From Alistipes sp. (GTDB lineage: Bacteria; Bacteroidota; Bacteroidia; Bacteroidales; Rikenellaceae), in NCBI GenBank assembly GCA_017555695.1, contig JAFZFX010000004.1:1-64000 (forward strand): 64,000 nt of DNA, written 5' to 3'. The number at the start of each line of letters is the position of its first letter. Position 1 is the stretch's first letter. The notes beneath the pieces were generated by a model, which had not been told where the DNA came from, ran no database searches, and saw nothing but the letters and a program-made list of their open reading frames with translations. Below are positions 7,297-16,467 of the stretch, in pieces. Position numbers and translations under genes: made by a program.

Positions 7297-8655
7297 TTAG
7301 AACGAATACTTAACCATTGCACATACACGCCACGCGCCTACATCGCGCAGTGCCTTGCTATGGCCGTTGATGGCCACATCGCCATATCCCACAACCGTAT
7401 AATCAGCCTCGAGTGCGAGAGCCAGACTCTTAATTGTGTATGTCAGCGAGGGCGATACTCTATAGAGGTAGTCGGTATTCTTTGCGCCCTTTGCCCAGAA
7501 GTCGTTGGTAGAAATAAAATCCTTCTTTGCGCCAAGATTCTGTGAAAATCCACCAAACAGACCTACAATCACGCGCTTGCCGTAGGTGGCATTTAACCAC
7601 GATGTTATCGAGCGCAACGGGGCATATTCATAACTGCCTGTTTGCTCGTCGTATGCTGTAGCGCCAAAACCGCTAATCATCGTAAGGTGCGCAGTATTCT
7701 CGCCATAGAACACCTCGCCCTTCAGGTTAAAGAGCCCAGACTTATACTCGGCAAACATCTCTGCCGAAAGTCCACTCACTCTATCGTTTACTCTCACCGT
7801 TACGCTCTCGATGCTTGTCGTACCATCCTCGGCCACCACTGAGCGATTCGCTACGCTTGTCTGGCGCGGCTTAAGTGTCAGATAGTCCACACTCGCACCA
7901 AACAAAAAGTTCTCTCCCGAGTGCTTAATCGATGTGCACAACTCTGGCCACAAGTTCCAGCGCGCATAGTCGTGCGTAGCTCCCATCGGACCTACCGAAG
8001 TGTTGGGGTGCTGATACATTGCAGCAGCCAGCAGGCTCCAGCCCTTGCCCATATTTACATTCACATTCACCTGCGGTGAACGGTTGAATTGAGCAAACGG
8101 AGCACCTGGCGAAAAGCCGATAGTTGTCGGCAAAAGCTGAATCACCATCGGGTGCCAAGTCTGTCCTACGGTTAGAGCCACATCCTCCCACGCCAATTTC
8201 ACAAACGCTTGACGCACGCGGAAGAGCGTGTTGTTTGAGCCAAAGCCCGAAAAGTCGGCTTCGATCTTTGCGGAACTTGTCGCCTTGCCAATATTGGGAC
8301 CTGCGATATCTACACCGAAACGGGTTGTGAATGCTGCAAGTGTCACACGATTTACTGCATTCAAGTCCTCGCTCAAATCTTCGTTCAAACGCACATCCTG
8401 CGGTATCATATAGAATGTTTCGCCCATCACGGCCACACACTCGCGTGTGTCGTAGCAGAAGTAGTTGCGAATAAAGCCATAAGGTTTGAACTTTAACTTG
8501 TTATCATCGGTTGTCTTAACCTCTGCTTTAAGCTCTTCCAATACCTCATTCTTTATCTCCTGCTTGATGCTTTCGCGCTCGCTCACTTCACTCTGGGCCA
8601 TTACGCAGTTGCTCGCCATCAGGGCAATCAATATGCTTAAAAGACTCTTTCTCAT
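7297..8655 (-). CDS. DcaP-like outer-membrane porin
   Basis: 452 residues. A signal peptide ends CVMAQ and is followed by a short Glu/Lys-rich coiled region (about 25-50), typical of the trimerising N-terminus of DcaP-type porins. KPYGFIRNYFCYDTRE starts the barrel, and F is the last residue (VKYSF), a hallmark of barrel assembly signals. DcaP relatives pass small organic anions; the substrate here is unknown. The gene is single, transcribed leftward, and convergent with the phosphatase gene. Confidence 0.65.
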   Translation of the reverse strand: MRKSLLSILIALMASNCVMAQSEVSERESIKQEIKNEVLEELKAEVKTTDDNKLKFKPYGFIRNYFCYDTRECVAVMGETFYMIPQDVRLNEDLSEDLNAVNRVTLAAFTTRFGVDIAGPNIGKATSSAKIEADFSGFGSNNTLFRVRQAFVKLAWEDVALTVGQTWHPMVIQLLPTTIGFSPGAPFAQFNRSPQVNVNVNMGKGWSLLAAAMYQHPNTSVGPMGATHDYARWNLWPELCTSIKHSGENFLFGASVDYLTLKPRQTSVANRSVVAEDGTTSIESVTVRVNDRVSGLSAEMFAEYKSGLFNLKGEVFYGENTAHLTMISGFGATAYDEQTGSYEYAPLRSITSWLNATYGKRVIVGLFGGFSQNLGAKKDFISTNDFWAKGAKNTDYLYRVSPSLTYTIKSLALALEADYTVVGYGDVAINGHSKALRDVGAWRVCAMVKYSF

Positions 8656-8738
8656 TATGCTGTTTAATTATTTTCGGATGCAAAAATACAACTTTTTCTA
8701 CAAATGCCCTATTCGTTGCCAACCATTTCGCCCGTAGC

Positions 8739-8769
8739 TTGCAAATGCACAATAAAATTACTAATTTTG
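8739..8769 (+). promoter_or_regulatory. Promoter of the serine hydrolase gene
   Basis: TTG at 8739-8741, a 20-nt gap, then TAATTTTG at 8762-8769. This places the transcript start near 8776, consistent with a start codon at 8807 or 8813. Confidence 0.65.
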
Positions 8770-8806
8770 CATCGTTTTCTAACGGTTTAGACTATCCTTG
8801 TTTCTA

Positions 8807-10135
8807 ATGTTAATGAGAAGGTACGCAATACTGCTTGCAGGCATACTGTTTATTGGCGTCATAATCTTTTTATGCCGTCCATCTTCTCACACCCCCATCG
8901 TTTGCGAAGAGGAGGATGTACGCTACCGTCTTAACGACTCACTCTCAAATGCAATTTCCGACCTGCCCACCACTCAAAAGATGGAGCAGTATATCGAGCG
9001 TTGGATGAGTCGCAACAACATTCGTGGTGCGTCGCTTGCCGTTATGAAGGATGAGCAACTCATCTACTGCAAGGGCTTTGGCTGGGCCGATAAAGAGATG
9101 GAACAACCCGCCGAGGTGGGCCATATCTACCGTATCGCATCTGCCTCAAAACTTATCACTGCCGTAGGTATTATGAAGTTGTGCGATCAGGGTCGCCTTA
9201 CGCTCGATAGCAAGGTCTTTGGTGCTGATGGTATATTGAGCCAATTTACCGAGATTAAAGATAAGCGAAGTGAGAATATCACAGTGCGCCATCTACTGAA
9301 CCACACTTCGGGTTTCAGCCGTCTTAAGGGTGATCCGATGTTCCGCATAGCCGACATTATGGAGTGGGAGGAGATGGACACTACCCCTACAGCCGACGAG
9401 CTTATCTCTTTTCAGCTCGGATTGAGATTGCGTTGTGAGCCAGGAGGTATGGCCCAATATTCAAACATCGGATACCTTGTGCTTTCTCGCGTCATAGAGC
9501 AGATATCGGGAATGAACTACGAGGAGTTTCTGCAAACAAATGTTTTGTGGCCAGCAGGATGCTACGATATGCATATCGCTCGTAACTATTATGAGGAGCG
9601 TTACCCTATGGAGGTGAAGTATTATGGTCACGACTCTGAAGGCATTGTCTCATACGATGGCTCAGGTAAGATGCGCCCGCGCGAGTATGGTGGCAATGAT
9701 ATACGAGGCTTGCAGGGAGCAGGTGCGTGGGTATCGTCAGCCGTTGAGTTATTGCGTTTGGTTGCCTCTATCGATGGCAAGCCCGATGTGCCCGATATTC
9801 TCTCTGCTGAGAGCATTGCCGAGATGAAGGATATCAAGCGTAAGGGCGATTTCGCATTGGGTTGGGCACGATACACGCCAAGTAGCGGTACGCTTATCCG
9901 TACGGGTACAATGTCTGGTACTTGTGCCTATATTGAAGATACTGCCGAAGGCATTTCGTACGCATTTTTGACCAATACGAGCAACTATCGCGGTGCTACA
10001 TTCACCAACTCCATTGGTCGCATGGTGCATGCAGCTATGGATCGTGTTACAGAGTGGCCTAACGATCGCAACCTCTTTGTGGCTGTTCCGCACATCGATT
10101 CAGAGGCTAAAGCAGATTCAACGAATATCGACTAA
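8807..10135 (+). CDS. Membrane-anchored serine hydrolase, beta-lactamase (class C) fold
   Basis: About 442 residues. One N-terminal hydrophobic anchor is followed by a periplasmic class C beta-lactamase/penicillin-binding-like domain. Motif one, SASK, lies in RIASASKLIT; motif two is YSN in QYSNIGY; the loop HTSGFSRL is typical. These enzymes are serine peptidases or esterases acting on D-Ala peptides or related esters; beta-lactam resistance should not be assumed. A TTG at 8798 would extend the frame by three residues, but ATG 8807 (or 8813) is preferred because of promoter position. Confidence 0.85.
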   Translation: MLMRRYAILLAGILFIGVIIFLCRPSSHTPIVCEEEDVRYRLNDSLSNAISDLPTTQKMEQYIERWMSRNNIRGASLAVMKDEQLIYCKGFGWADKEMEQPAEVGHIYRIASASKLITAVGIMKLCDQGRLTLDSKVFGADGILSQFTEIKDKRSENITVRHLLNHTSGFSRLKGDPMFRIADIMEWEEMDTTPTADELISFQLGLRLRCEPGGMAQYSNIGYLVLSRVIEQISGMNYEEFLQTNVLWPAGCYDMHIARNYYEERYPMEVKYYGHDSEGIVSYDGSGKMRPREYGGNDIRGLQGAGAWVSSAVELLRLVASIDGKPDVPDILSAESIAEMKDIKRKGDFALGWARYTPSSGTLIRTGTMSGTCAYIEDTAEGISYAFLTNTSNYRGATFTNSIGRMVHAAMDRVTEWPNDRNLFVAVPHIDSEAKADSTNID

Positions 10136-10256
10136 AATCATTCTGCGTCAGCTCTGTTGATGCAAATGTCCTCTATCATTTTATTATTTGGCTTTTTTTG
10201 ACTACCTTTGTGTGCTTGAATGACAAAGCGCCGAATTTTCAAACATTAGGTAGACT

Positions 10257-10844
10257 ATGCAGGTTACAAAGGCCGAATTCAAATGTAGTTCCGAGAAGAT
10301 TTCACAGGTCCCCAAAGATGACCTGCGTGATGTGGCTTTCATTGGCCGCAGTAATGTCGGCAAATCATCTCTTATAAATATGCTCACCGGCCACAAAGGT
10401 TTGGCCAAAGTGTCGGCTACGCCGGGTAAGACACGCCTTATCAACCACTTCTGTATCAACAATAAGTGGTATTTGGTCGATTTGCCAGGTTATGGCTATG
10501 CGCGTGTATCAAAGAGCAAGCGTGGCGAGTTTTCCAAGATTATCCTCGATTATGTTTTGAAGTGCGAGAAGATGCACTTCCTGTTCGTTCTTGTGGATTC
10601 ACGCCTCGAGCCTCAAGCTATCGACTTGCGCTTTATCGAGATGTTGGGTGAGAATGGAGTGCCATTCGGAATCATCTTTACAAAGTGTGACAAACTCTCG
10701 GCTACACAGCGTCGCCGCAGCGTTGAGCGTTACTGCGCTACACTTGCCGAGCAGTGGGACGAGATGCCTCCGATGTTCTGCTCTTCGAGCGAAAAGGGAC
10801 TCGGTCGCGAGGAAATACTCGATTATATCGAGAAATGTTTATAA
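10257..10844 (+). CDS. engB: Ribosome biogenesis GTP-binding protein EngB (YihA/YsxC)
   Basis: 195 residues, typical length. The G1 motif GRSNVGKS begins at residue 30; the G2 region is ATPGKTRLIN, G3 is DLPGYGYA and G4 is TKCD. The protein assists late assembly of the large ribosomal subunit. A TACCTTTG -7-like box is at 10203-10210. It is separated by 89 bp from the PRPP synthetase gene, which has its own -7 element. Confidence 0.95.
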   Translation: MQVTKAEFKCSSEKISQVPKDDLRDVAFIGRSNVGKSSLINMLTGHKGLAKVSATPGKTRLINHFCINNKWYLVDLPGYGYARVSKSKRGEFSKIILDYVLKCEKMHFLFVLVDSRLEPQAIDLRFIEMLGENGVPFGIIFTKCDKLSATQRRRSVERYCATLAEQWDEMPPMFCSSSEKGLGREEILDYIEKCL

Positions 10845-10893
10845 TTATTTGAAAAGTTGGTCCATATAGGACATTTTTTTGCTAATATTGTAA

Positions 10894-10901
10894 TATATTT
10901 G
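10894..10901 (+). promoter_or_regulatory. Candidate -7 element of prs
   Basis: TATATTTG at 10894-10901, 32 bp upstream of the prs ATG. The -33 partner is weak. Confidence 0.45.
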
Positions 10902-10933
10902 CACTATTAAAGAAAACACAATACAATAATAAT

Positions 10934-11872
10934 ATGGCTATTCACAAGATTAAGTTTTTCACCTGCCGCGCATCGCGCTATTTGGCAGAGAAAATCGTTG
11001 CTAGTTATGGCTCTACACTTGGCGATGCCGAGGTACTGGAGTTCAGCGACGGCGAGTTCCAACCCTATTACAACGAGTCAATTCGTGGTTGTACAGTTTT
11101 CATCATTCAGTCTACATTCCCCTCATCAGACAATTTGATGGAGTTGTTGATGATGATTGATGCTGCTCACCGTGCATCAGCACACAAGGTTATTGCTGTT
11201 ATGCCCTACTTCGGCTGGGCTCGTCAGGACCGCAAGGACCGTCCTCGTGTACCCATTGGTGCAAAGTTGGTTGCCAACCTGTTGGTTGCGGCTGGCGTAG
11301 ATCGTGTAATGACTATGGACTTGCACGCTGACCAGATTCAGGGCTTCTTCGATGTTCCCGTTGATGCTTTGTACGCAAGCGGTATCTTCGTACCCTACAT
11401 CAAGAATCTTAACATCGAGAACCTCTCTATCGCTTCTCCCGATATGGGTGGTGCAAAGCGTGCTAACTCTTACGCTAAGCATCTTCAGGCTCCCATCATC
11501 ATCTCTCACAAGGAGCGCGCTAAGGCCAATGTTGTTGGTAGCATGACCGCTATTGGCGAGGTAGAGGGCCGCAATATCATCATCGTTGACGATATGATCG
11601 ACACTGCTGGCACAATCTGTATGGCTGCCAATATGTTGATGGATAAGGGTGCTGCCAGCGTGCGTGCCGTTATTACTCACCCCATCTTGTCTGGTGCTGC
11701 TTACGAGCGTATCAACGAGAGCAAGTTGCAGGAGGTTATCGTAACTGACACTATTCCTTTGAACCCCAACAAGGATTTGAGCAAGTTCACAGTATTGTCA
11801 GTAGCTGATATCTTCGCTACAGTTATCGAGCGTGTACACAACTACAAGGAGATTAGCTCTTGCTTCTATTAG
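10934..11872 (+). CDS. prs: Ribose-phosphate pyrophosphokinase
   Basis: 312 residues, normal length for class I PRPP synthetase. It converts ribose 5-phosphate and ATP to PRPP for nucleotide, histidine and NAD synthesis. The DLHADQIQGFFD catalytic block and the PRPP-binding loop VDDMIDTAGT are intact, and the substrate-contact region around YFGWARQDRKDRPR is present. The gene is monocistronic with a strong terminator at 11897. Confidence 0.96.
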   Translation: MAIHKIKFFTCRASRYLAEKIVASYGSTLGDAEVLEFSDGEFQPYYNESIRGCTVFIIQSTFPSSDNLMELLMMIDAAHRASAHKVIAVMPYFGWARQDRKDRPRVPIGAKLVANLLVAAGVDRVMTMDLHADQIQGFFDVPVDALYASGIFVPYIKNLNIENLSIASPDMGGAKRANSYAKHLQAPIIISHKERAKANVVGSMTAIGEVEGRNIIIVDDMIDTAGTICMAANMLMDKGAASVRAVITHPILSGAAYERINESKLQEVIVTDTIPLNPNKDLSKFTVLSVADIFATVIERVHNYKEISSCFY

Positions 11873-11896
11873 TAGTTGCTTGCAAATAAGATCTTC

Positions 11897-11937
11897 AGAG
11901 CCTGTCCAACGAGAGTGTTGCGACAGGCTCTTTTTTG
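11897..11937 (+). terminator. Terminator of prs
   Basis: GAGCCTGTC (11898-11906) pairs with GACAGGCTC (11922-11930), followed by six or more Ts. The loop carries GTTGCG, a motif seen in several other terminators of this window. Confidence 0.85.
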
Positions 11938-11983
11938 TTATATATATCCTGCAGACGAGCCGTCATGCTCACCATATATAGAT

Positions 11984-12016
11984 AAAAAACTCCCGGAGCA
12001 TCACACCTCGGGAGTT
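11984..12016 (-). terminator. Terminator of the polyamine transport operon
   Basis: On the minus strand AACTCCCG pairs with CGGGAGTT across a loop of about 13 nt, and a T run follows. It lies 69 bp past the potD stop. Confidence 0.75.
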
Positions 12017-12037
12017 ATTATTTCTGCGAGTAGAAAG

Positions 12038-12074
12038 TTCTAAACTCTAAACTCTAAATTTTGAATTTTGAATT
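12038..12074. repeat. Short AT-rich tandem repeat
   Basis: Heptamer units of the type CTCTAAA are repeated about three times, followed by two AATTTTG units. It lies between the potD stop and its terminator. Simple intergenic repeat with no coding potential. Confidence 0.6.
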
Positions 12075-12084
12075 ACCCTCGCTC

Positions 12085-13404
12085 TTACCATCTTCTACGG
12101 CGTTGGCGGCGACGCTTAACCTTGCGCATTATACCAGCAACGAGCAGAGCTAGGATGGCAATAAGAATCACCACGACCATCCAGTTGTTAAGGTTATCAC
12201 CCTTCACTCTCGACCACATCTCCAATAGTGCCGCAGTGCGAGGTCCACTATCGTGCATCATAGCACAACGCTCCACAACCTTGCGGTCGGGATAGAGTAC
12301 GGGGTTAATTACTACGCTGTCGGCATCTTCCCCAAAGAAGTAACTCAAATCCAGAGGCTCCTCAAAGCCACCCTCTACAGCCGATTCCGACATATACTCC
12401 ATCACCTCGGGTGTGCCGATTACGCTCACATAGCCAATCTCGTCCATATTGCGTATGGCGTTCTCCGACATACACATAAAGTTGATAAAGTAGCTTGCAG
12501 CCTTCACATTCTTGGCATATTTAGGGATAACCCAACCGTCAAACCACACGATACTACCCTCTTTGGGTACGATGTAATCCAGCTCTACATCTACTTCTGC
12601 CGCCTCGTCGATAGCCCATACGGCGTCACCACTCCAGGTAAGGTTTACCATTGCCTTCTCCTTGGTCATCATCTCCTTGCCGAAGTCAGCCTCCCAGCCC
12701 GCCACATTGGGCTTGGTCTTTTTGAGCAGAGCCTCCACTACGGCAATCGACTCATCTGACGAGTCGTGCATCAACTCATTCATCGTAACCTCTCCTCGCG
12801 CAATACGCTCCTGGTTGGCATATATAAGCAGCGGAGAATATACATCGCGGAAGGCATCCTTTACAAAGAGCTTACCCTTGAATTTGGGATTCCATAACGC
12901 ACTCCAACTCTCCACATCTGACTCGGTTACATACCTCTTATTATAAAGGAGTCCTGTAGTACCCCACATATAACCCACCGAGTAGTCGTTGGCGTTTTTG
13001 CCGTTGCCGTCAATCTCGTCAAATACTTTGTGAATATACGGCGACACATTACCCAGATAGTTGGGTGTAGAGCCAAATTCCTTATTGATGGGTAGCAGCA
13101 AGTCGTTCTTCAACATTCGCTCGATGATGTACTCCGACGGACAAGCCACATCAAAATCCTCTTTACCTCGCTCAATCTTTGCGAGCATAATCTCGTTGAT
13201 ATCGAACAACTGATATACAACCGTAACATCCTCGCCTGTCTGCTCCTTGTACCACTCTTCGAACTCCGACAACAACTCCTCGTCGATGTAGTCGGCCCAG
13301 TTGTATACTTTCAGGATAGATTCGCGCGAGTCAGCACCATTGCAACCCGTAAGCGCAATGCCACACGCTACTACAAGTATTATATAAATCAGCAACTTTT
13401 TCAT
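12085..13404 (-). CDS. potD: Polyamine ABC transporter substrate-binding lipoprotein with C-terminal membrane anchor
   Basis: 439 residues, longer than the ~350 usual for PotD. The signal ends in a lipobox with C21 (ALTGC). The mature protein begins LKVYNWADYIDEE, the hallmark opening of spermidine/putrescine binding proteins, and ends its binding domain near residue 385. An extra C-terminal tail follows: one strong membrane helix (about 402-421) and an Arg-rich end KVKRRRQRRRRW. The protein may therefore be held at both ends. It overlaps the upstream potC by 4 bp and is last in the operon. Confidence 0.9.
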   Translation of the reverse strand: MKKLLIYIILVVACGIALTGCNGADSRESILKVYNWADYIDEELLSEFEEWYKEQTGEDVTVVYQLFDINEIMLAKIERGKEDFDVACPSEYIIERMLKNDLLLPINKEFGSTPNYLGNVSPYIHKVFDEIDGNGKNANDYSVGYMWGTTGLLYNKRYVTESDVESWSALWNPKFKGKLFVKDAFRDVYSPLLIYANQERIARGEVTMNELMHDSSDESIAVVEALLKKTKPNVAGWEADFGKEMMTKEKAMVNLTWSGDAVWAIDEAAEVDVELDYIVPKEGSIVWFDGWVIPKYAKNVKAASYFINFMCMSENAIRNMDEIGYVSVIGTPEVMEYMSESAVEGGFEEPLDLSYFFGEDADSVVINPVLYPDRKVVERCAMMHDSGPRTAALLEMWSRVKGDNLNNWMVVVILIAILALLVAGIMRKVKRRRQRRRRW

Positions 13405-14207
13405 TTTCCCAATGCCTTCTTTTTCTTGTTGGCACGCTGTGAGCGCACATTAATTGTAATAAGCAACACCAATACCGTCACGAAGATAATTGTCGATAGC
13501 GGTCGCAACTCTGGTGTCAAACCACCCTTGCGAGCGTCGGCATAGATATATGTCGAGAGGGTCTCCAGACCACCAGTACCTATCGTGAAGATGGTCACCG
13601 CAAAGTCGTCAATAGAGAGCGTAAAGGCCAGGATAAAGCCCGAAATCATACCTGGCTTAATCTCAGGAATCAGCACCTTGTAGATAGCCTGCATAGGCGT
13701 GGCACCCAAATCCAGCGCAGCCTCGTAGATGTCGGAATTCATCTGCTGCAGGCGGGGTAATACGCACAGTACCACATATGGCGTACAGAATATTACATGC
13801 GCCAAAATTACCGTTGCAAAGCCCTGCGTAATGCCAACGCTGACAAAGAGCAGGAACAATGAGATACCAGTAATGATATCGGGATTCAACATCGGAATGT
13901 TGTTCAGTGTATTCATCACTATGCGCTTGTGGCCACGCAGGTTGTGAATACCAATAGCCGCAATACTTCCCAAAACCGTAGAGATAGCCGCCGCCACGAT
14001 GGCGATAATCAGTGTATTCTCGATGGCACTCAACAGCGAGTGATGCACACCACCTGTAAAGAGCGATGTATATAGCTTCGTAGAGAAACCGGTCCAGTTA
14101 CCCAAAACCTTTGCCTCGGTAAACGAGAAGATGGCAATAATCAGAATCGGCGCATATAGGATTGCCAGCAGCAACCACAGATATGCTTGTGCAAAAAATC
14201 TCTTCAT
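13401..14207 (-). CDS. potC: Polyamine ABC transporter permease PotC
   Basis: 268 residues with six predicted membrane helices. The EAA loop, reading EAALDLGATPMQAIYKVLIPEIKPG, contacts the ATPase. The permease forms the translocation path with PotB. Its start overlaps the potB stop by one base and its end overlaps potD by 4 bp, so the genes are translationally coupled. Confidence 0.93.
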   Translation of the reverse strand: MKRFFAQAYLWLLLAILYAPILIIAIFSFTEAKVLGNWTGFSTKLYTSLFTGGVHHSLLSAIENTLIIAIVAAAISTVLGSIAAIGIHNLRGHKRIVMNTLNNIPMLNPDIITGISLFLLFVSVGITQGFATVILAHVIFCTPYVVLCVLPRLQQMNSDIYEAALDLGATPMQAIYKVLIPEIKPGMISGFILAFTLSIDDFAVTIFTIGTGGLETLSTYIYADARKGGLTPELRPLSTIIFVTVLVLLITINVRSQRANKKKKALGK

Positions 14208-15004
14208 TAGATGATACCTCCCTCGTTAGATGCACGCTCCTCTTCGCCGTCGCTGAACAGCTCGCTGGCAAAGATAATTACCAGCATAATCAGCGACAAT
14301 GCCGCGCCATAGTTCCACATTCCGTTATTGATATTCTCCTGAATAGTCGTTCCGAAGAGCTTGATATTGTTCATTGTCAGCAACTCGGCAATGGCGAATG
14401 TCGAGATTGTAGGCATAAACACCATCATAATACCACTCATCACACCAGGCATCGAGAGCGGCAACACCACTTTTGTAAAGACATTTATCGGGTTGGCTCC
14501 CAAATCCTGTGCGGCGTCTATGTAGCTGTGATCCATCTTCTGCATGGTGTTGTAGATGGGGTAAATCATAAACGGTAGGAAGTTGTAAACCATACCAAAA
14601 ATCAGCGCACCCTCACCTAGAGGTAGACGCATAAAGTCAAAGAGCGCCACAGTAGCCAGCGTACGCACCAGAATGTTAATCCACATCGGCAGGATGAATA
14701 ACACCACCATCACCTTTGAGCGACACAGCTCCTTATTGCTGAGAATGTATGCAGCGGGATAACCCAACAATATACACACCACGGTGGTAATGATTGCTAC
14801 ACCTATCGAATATACGAATGTGTTGGCGGCCTCGGGGCTCGATATAAACTTCGAGAAGTTGTCGAATGTGAAGTTGCCGTCAGCATCCTGAAATGCATAT
14901 ATGAAAATCAGCACCAGAGGCAATACCACAAATATCAGCATAAAGATAAAGTATGGCAGGCTCCAGTTTTGCCTTCGCATAAAGAATCTCATCAATCCTT
15001 TCAT
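14207..15004 (-). CDS. potB: Polyamine ABC transporter permease PotB
   Basis: 265 residues with six predicted membrane helices. The EAA-type loop reads DAAQDLGANPINVFTKVVLPL. It is the partner permease of PotC. It follows potA by 46 bp and overlaps potC by one base. A short hydrophilic tail rich in Glu ends the protein. Confidence 0.93.
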   Translation of the reverse strand: MKGLMRFFMRRQNWSLPYFIFMLIFVVLPLVLIFIYAFQDADGNFTFDNFSKFISSPEAANTFVYSIGVAIITTVVCILLGYPAAYILSNKELCRSKVMVVLFILPMWINILVRTLATVALFDFMRLPLGEGALIFGMVYNFLPFMIYPIYNTMQKMDHSYIDAAQDLGANPINVFTKVVLPLSMPGVMSGIMMVFMPTISTFAIAELLTMNNIKLFGTTIQENINNGMWNYGAALSLIMLVIIFASELFSDGEEERASNEGGII

Positions 15005-15050
15005 CTTGCTATACCATTCAAAAATAGGTTTCTAAAGTTTGTCGCCCACT

Positions 15051-16433
15051 TTAGGCGCGTCTGATTACTATATCCTCGGGCTGAATCTTGATACCTACGA
15101 TATCGCCATCGTCCCATACATCTGTAGTATCCACATAGATGTTCTCGCCCTCGGCAGTGCGTACTGTCAGGTGGTAGTGGTCGCCCTTGTAAAGAATGAA
15201 TCTTACATCACCCACCTGCTGGCCATCCTCTTTGTTGTCCATCAGCTCAACCTTGCCGAAAGCAACATCCACCTTTACGCTCTCGCCCTCGACTACATTA
15301 GGCTGTTCGCTACAGAGGAACTGCGTGCCGAGAATCTCGACATGAGTAGCGTCTATCATCTTACCCTCAAATGTGTTGCATACACGCTCCTTGTGCATTA
15401 CATGAATGTCCGAAGGCTTGATAATCATACTCACCTGCTGGCCCACCTCAAAGGCGTTGTAGTCCTGAATCATAATCTCGTAGCCGTTGGGCGTCAGTAC
15501 GGTCATCTCGTAGTGTACACCCTTGAATATGCACGACTGCACCACGCCATCGAACATACCCGAATCGGTGTGCGCCATAATATATACATCCTCGGGGCGG
15601 ATAACCACATCAACGGGAGTGTTCTCGCCGAAGCCCTCATCTACGCACTCAAATTCACTACCCATAAACTTCACCACGCGGTCGCGCACCATCTCGCCAT
15701 TGAGGATGTTGCTCTCGCCAATGAAGTCTGCGACGAAAGAGTTTACGGGCTCGTTGTAGATGTCGGTAGGAGTGCCAATTTGCTGTACCTTGCCCTCGCT
15801 CATAACCACAATCGTGTCGCTGAGTGTCAGCGCCTCCTCCTGATCGTGTGTCACATATACGAATGTAATACCCAAGGTCTTGTGCATATCCTTGAGTTCC
15901 ATCTGCATATCCTTACGCATCTTGAGGTCCAAAGCCGCCAGCGGCTCATCCAGAAGCAATACCTGCGGACGATTGATAATCGCACGAGCAATAGCCACAC
16001 GCTGCTGCTGGCCGCCCGAGAGTGAATTCACATCGCGCCACTCGTAGTCGGTCATACCCACCATCTTCAGCGCCTTTCTTACACGGGCATCGATCTCATC
16101 TTGCTTAACCTTCTTCAGCTTAAGACCAAAGGCGATATTGTCATAGACATTCAGGTGAGGGAACAGCGCATAACGCTGGAACACCGTGTTTACCGGGCGC
16201 AAATGTGGTGGCACATCGGTAATGTCTGCGCCAGCAATCTTAATTTCGCCCGAAGTAGCCGTGCCAAAACCAGCCAATATCTTCAAGAGGGTTGTCTTAC
16301 CACATCCCGACGGACCGAGGATAGTCACGAACTCACCCTTCTTTACATACAAACTAACATCATCCAGCACCGTCTTATCTGCATAGCTCTTGCTGATATG
16401 GCTCAATTCGATGATGAAATTTGACTCTCCCAT
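15051..16433 (-). CDS. potA: Polyamine ABC transporter ATPase PotA with duplicated C-terminal domain
   Basis: 460 residues, about 90 longer than typical PotA. The ATPase core has Walker [10 protein letters not shown], signature LSGGQQQR and Walker B LLLDEP, followed by the switch HD pair VTHDQEEA. The C-terminal regulatory part consists of two similar ~105-residue units (about 245-354 and 355-460). Both contain aligned blocks: [13 protein letters not shown] with [13 protein letters not shown], then [15 protein letters not shown] with [15 protein letters not shown], then IKPSDIHVM with IQPEDIVIR. This looks like an internal duplication of the TOBE-type regulatory region. The gene lies 34 bp downstream of a porin gene and heads potBCD. 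Confidence 0.93.
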   Translation of the reverse strand: MGESNFIIELSHISKSYADKTVLDDVSLYVKKGEFVTILGPSGCGKTTLLKILAGFGTATSGEIKIAGADITDVPPHLRPVNTVFQRYALFPHLNVYDNIAFGLKLKKVKQDEIDARVRKALKMVGMTDYEWRDVNSLSGGQQQRVAIARAIINRPQVLLLDEPLAALDLKMRKDMQMELKDMHKTLGITFVYVTHDQEEALTLSDTIVVMSEGKVQQIGTPTDIYNEPVNSFVADFIGESNILNGEMVRDRVVKFMGSEFECVDEGFGENTPVDVVIRPEDVYIMAHTDSGMFDGVVQSCIFKGVHYEMTVLTPNGYEIMIQDYNAFEVGQQVSMIIKPSDIHVMHKERVCNTFEGKMIDATHVEILGTQFLCSEQPNVVEGESVKVDVAFGKVELMDNKEDGQQVGDVRFILYKGDHYHLTVRTAEGENIYVDTTDVWDDGDIVGIKIQPEDIVIRRA

Positions 16434-16467
16434 TTTACTTAAATATGCTAAATTAGTTTTACTCTCT

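Noticed and set aside
12038..12074. Possible CRISPR-like repeat
   Set aside because: Units are only 7 bp in direct tandem with no spacers; simple sequence repeat. No CRISPR array or cas gene was seen anywhere in the window.
15039..16025. A 328-codon rightward reading frame
   Set aside because: It is antisense to potA, whose ATPase motifs are unmistakable. Composition is that of a shadow frame.
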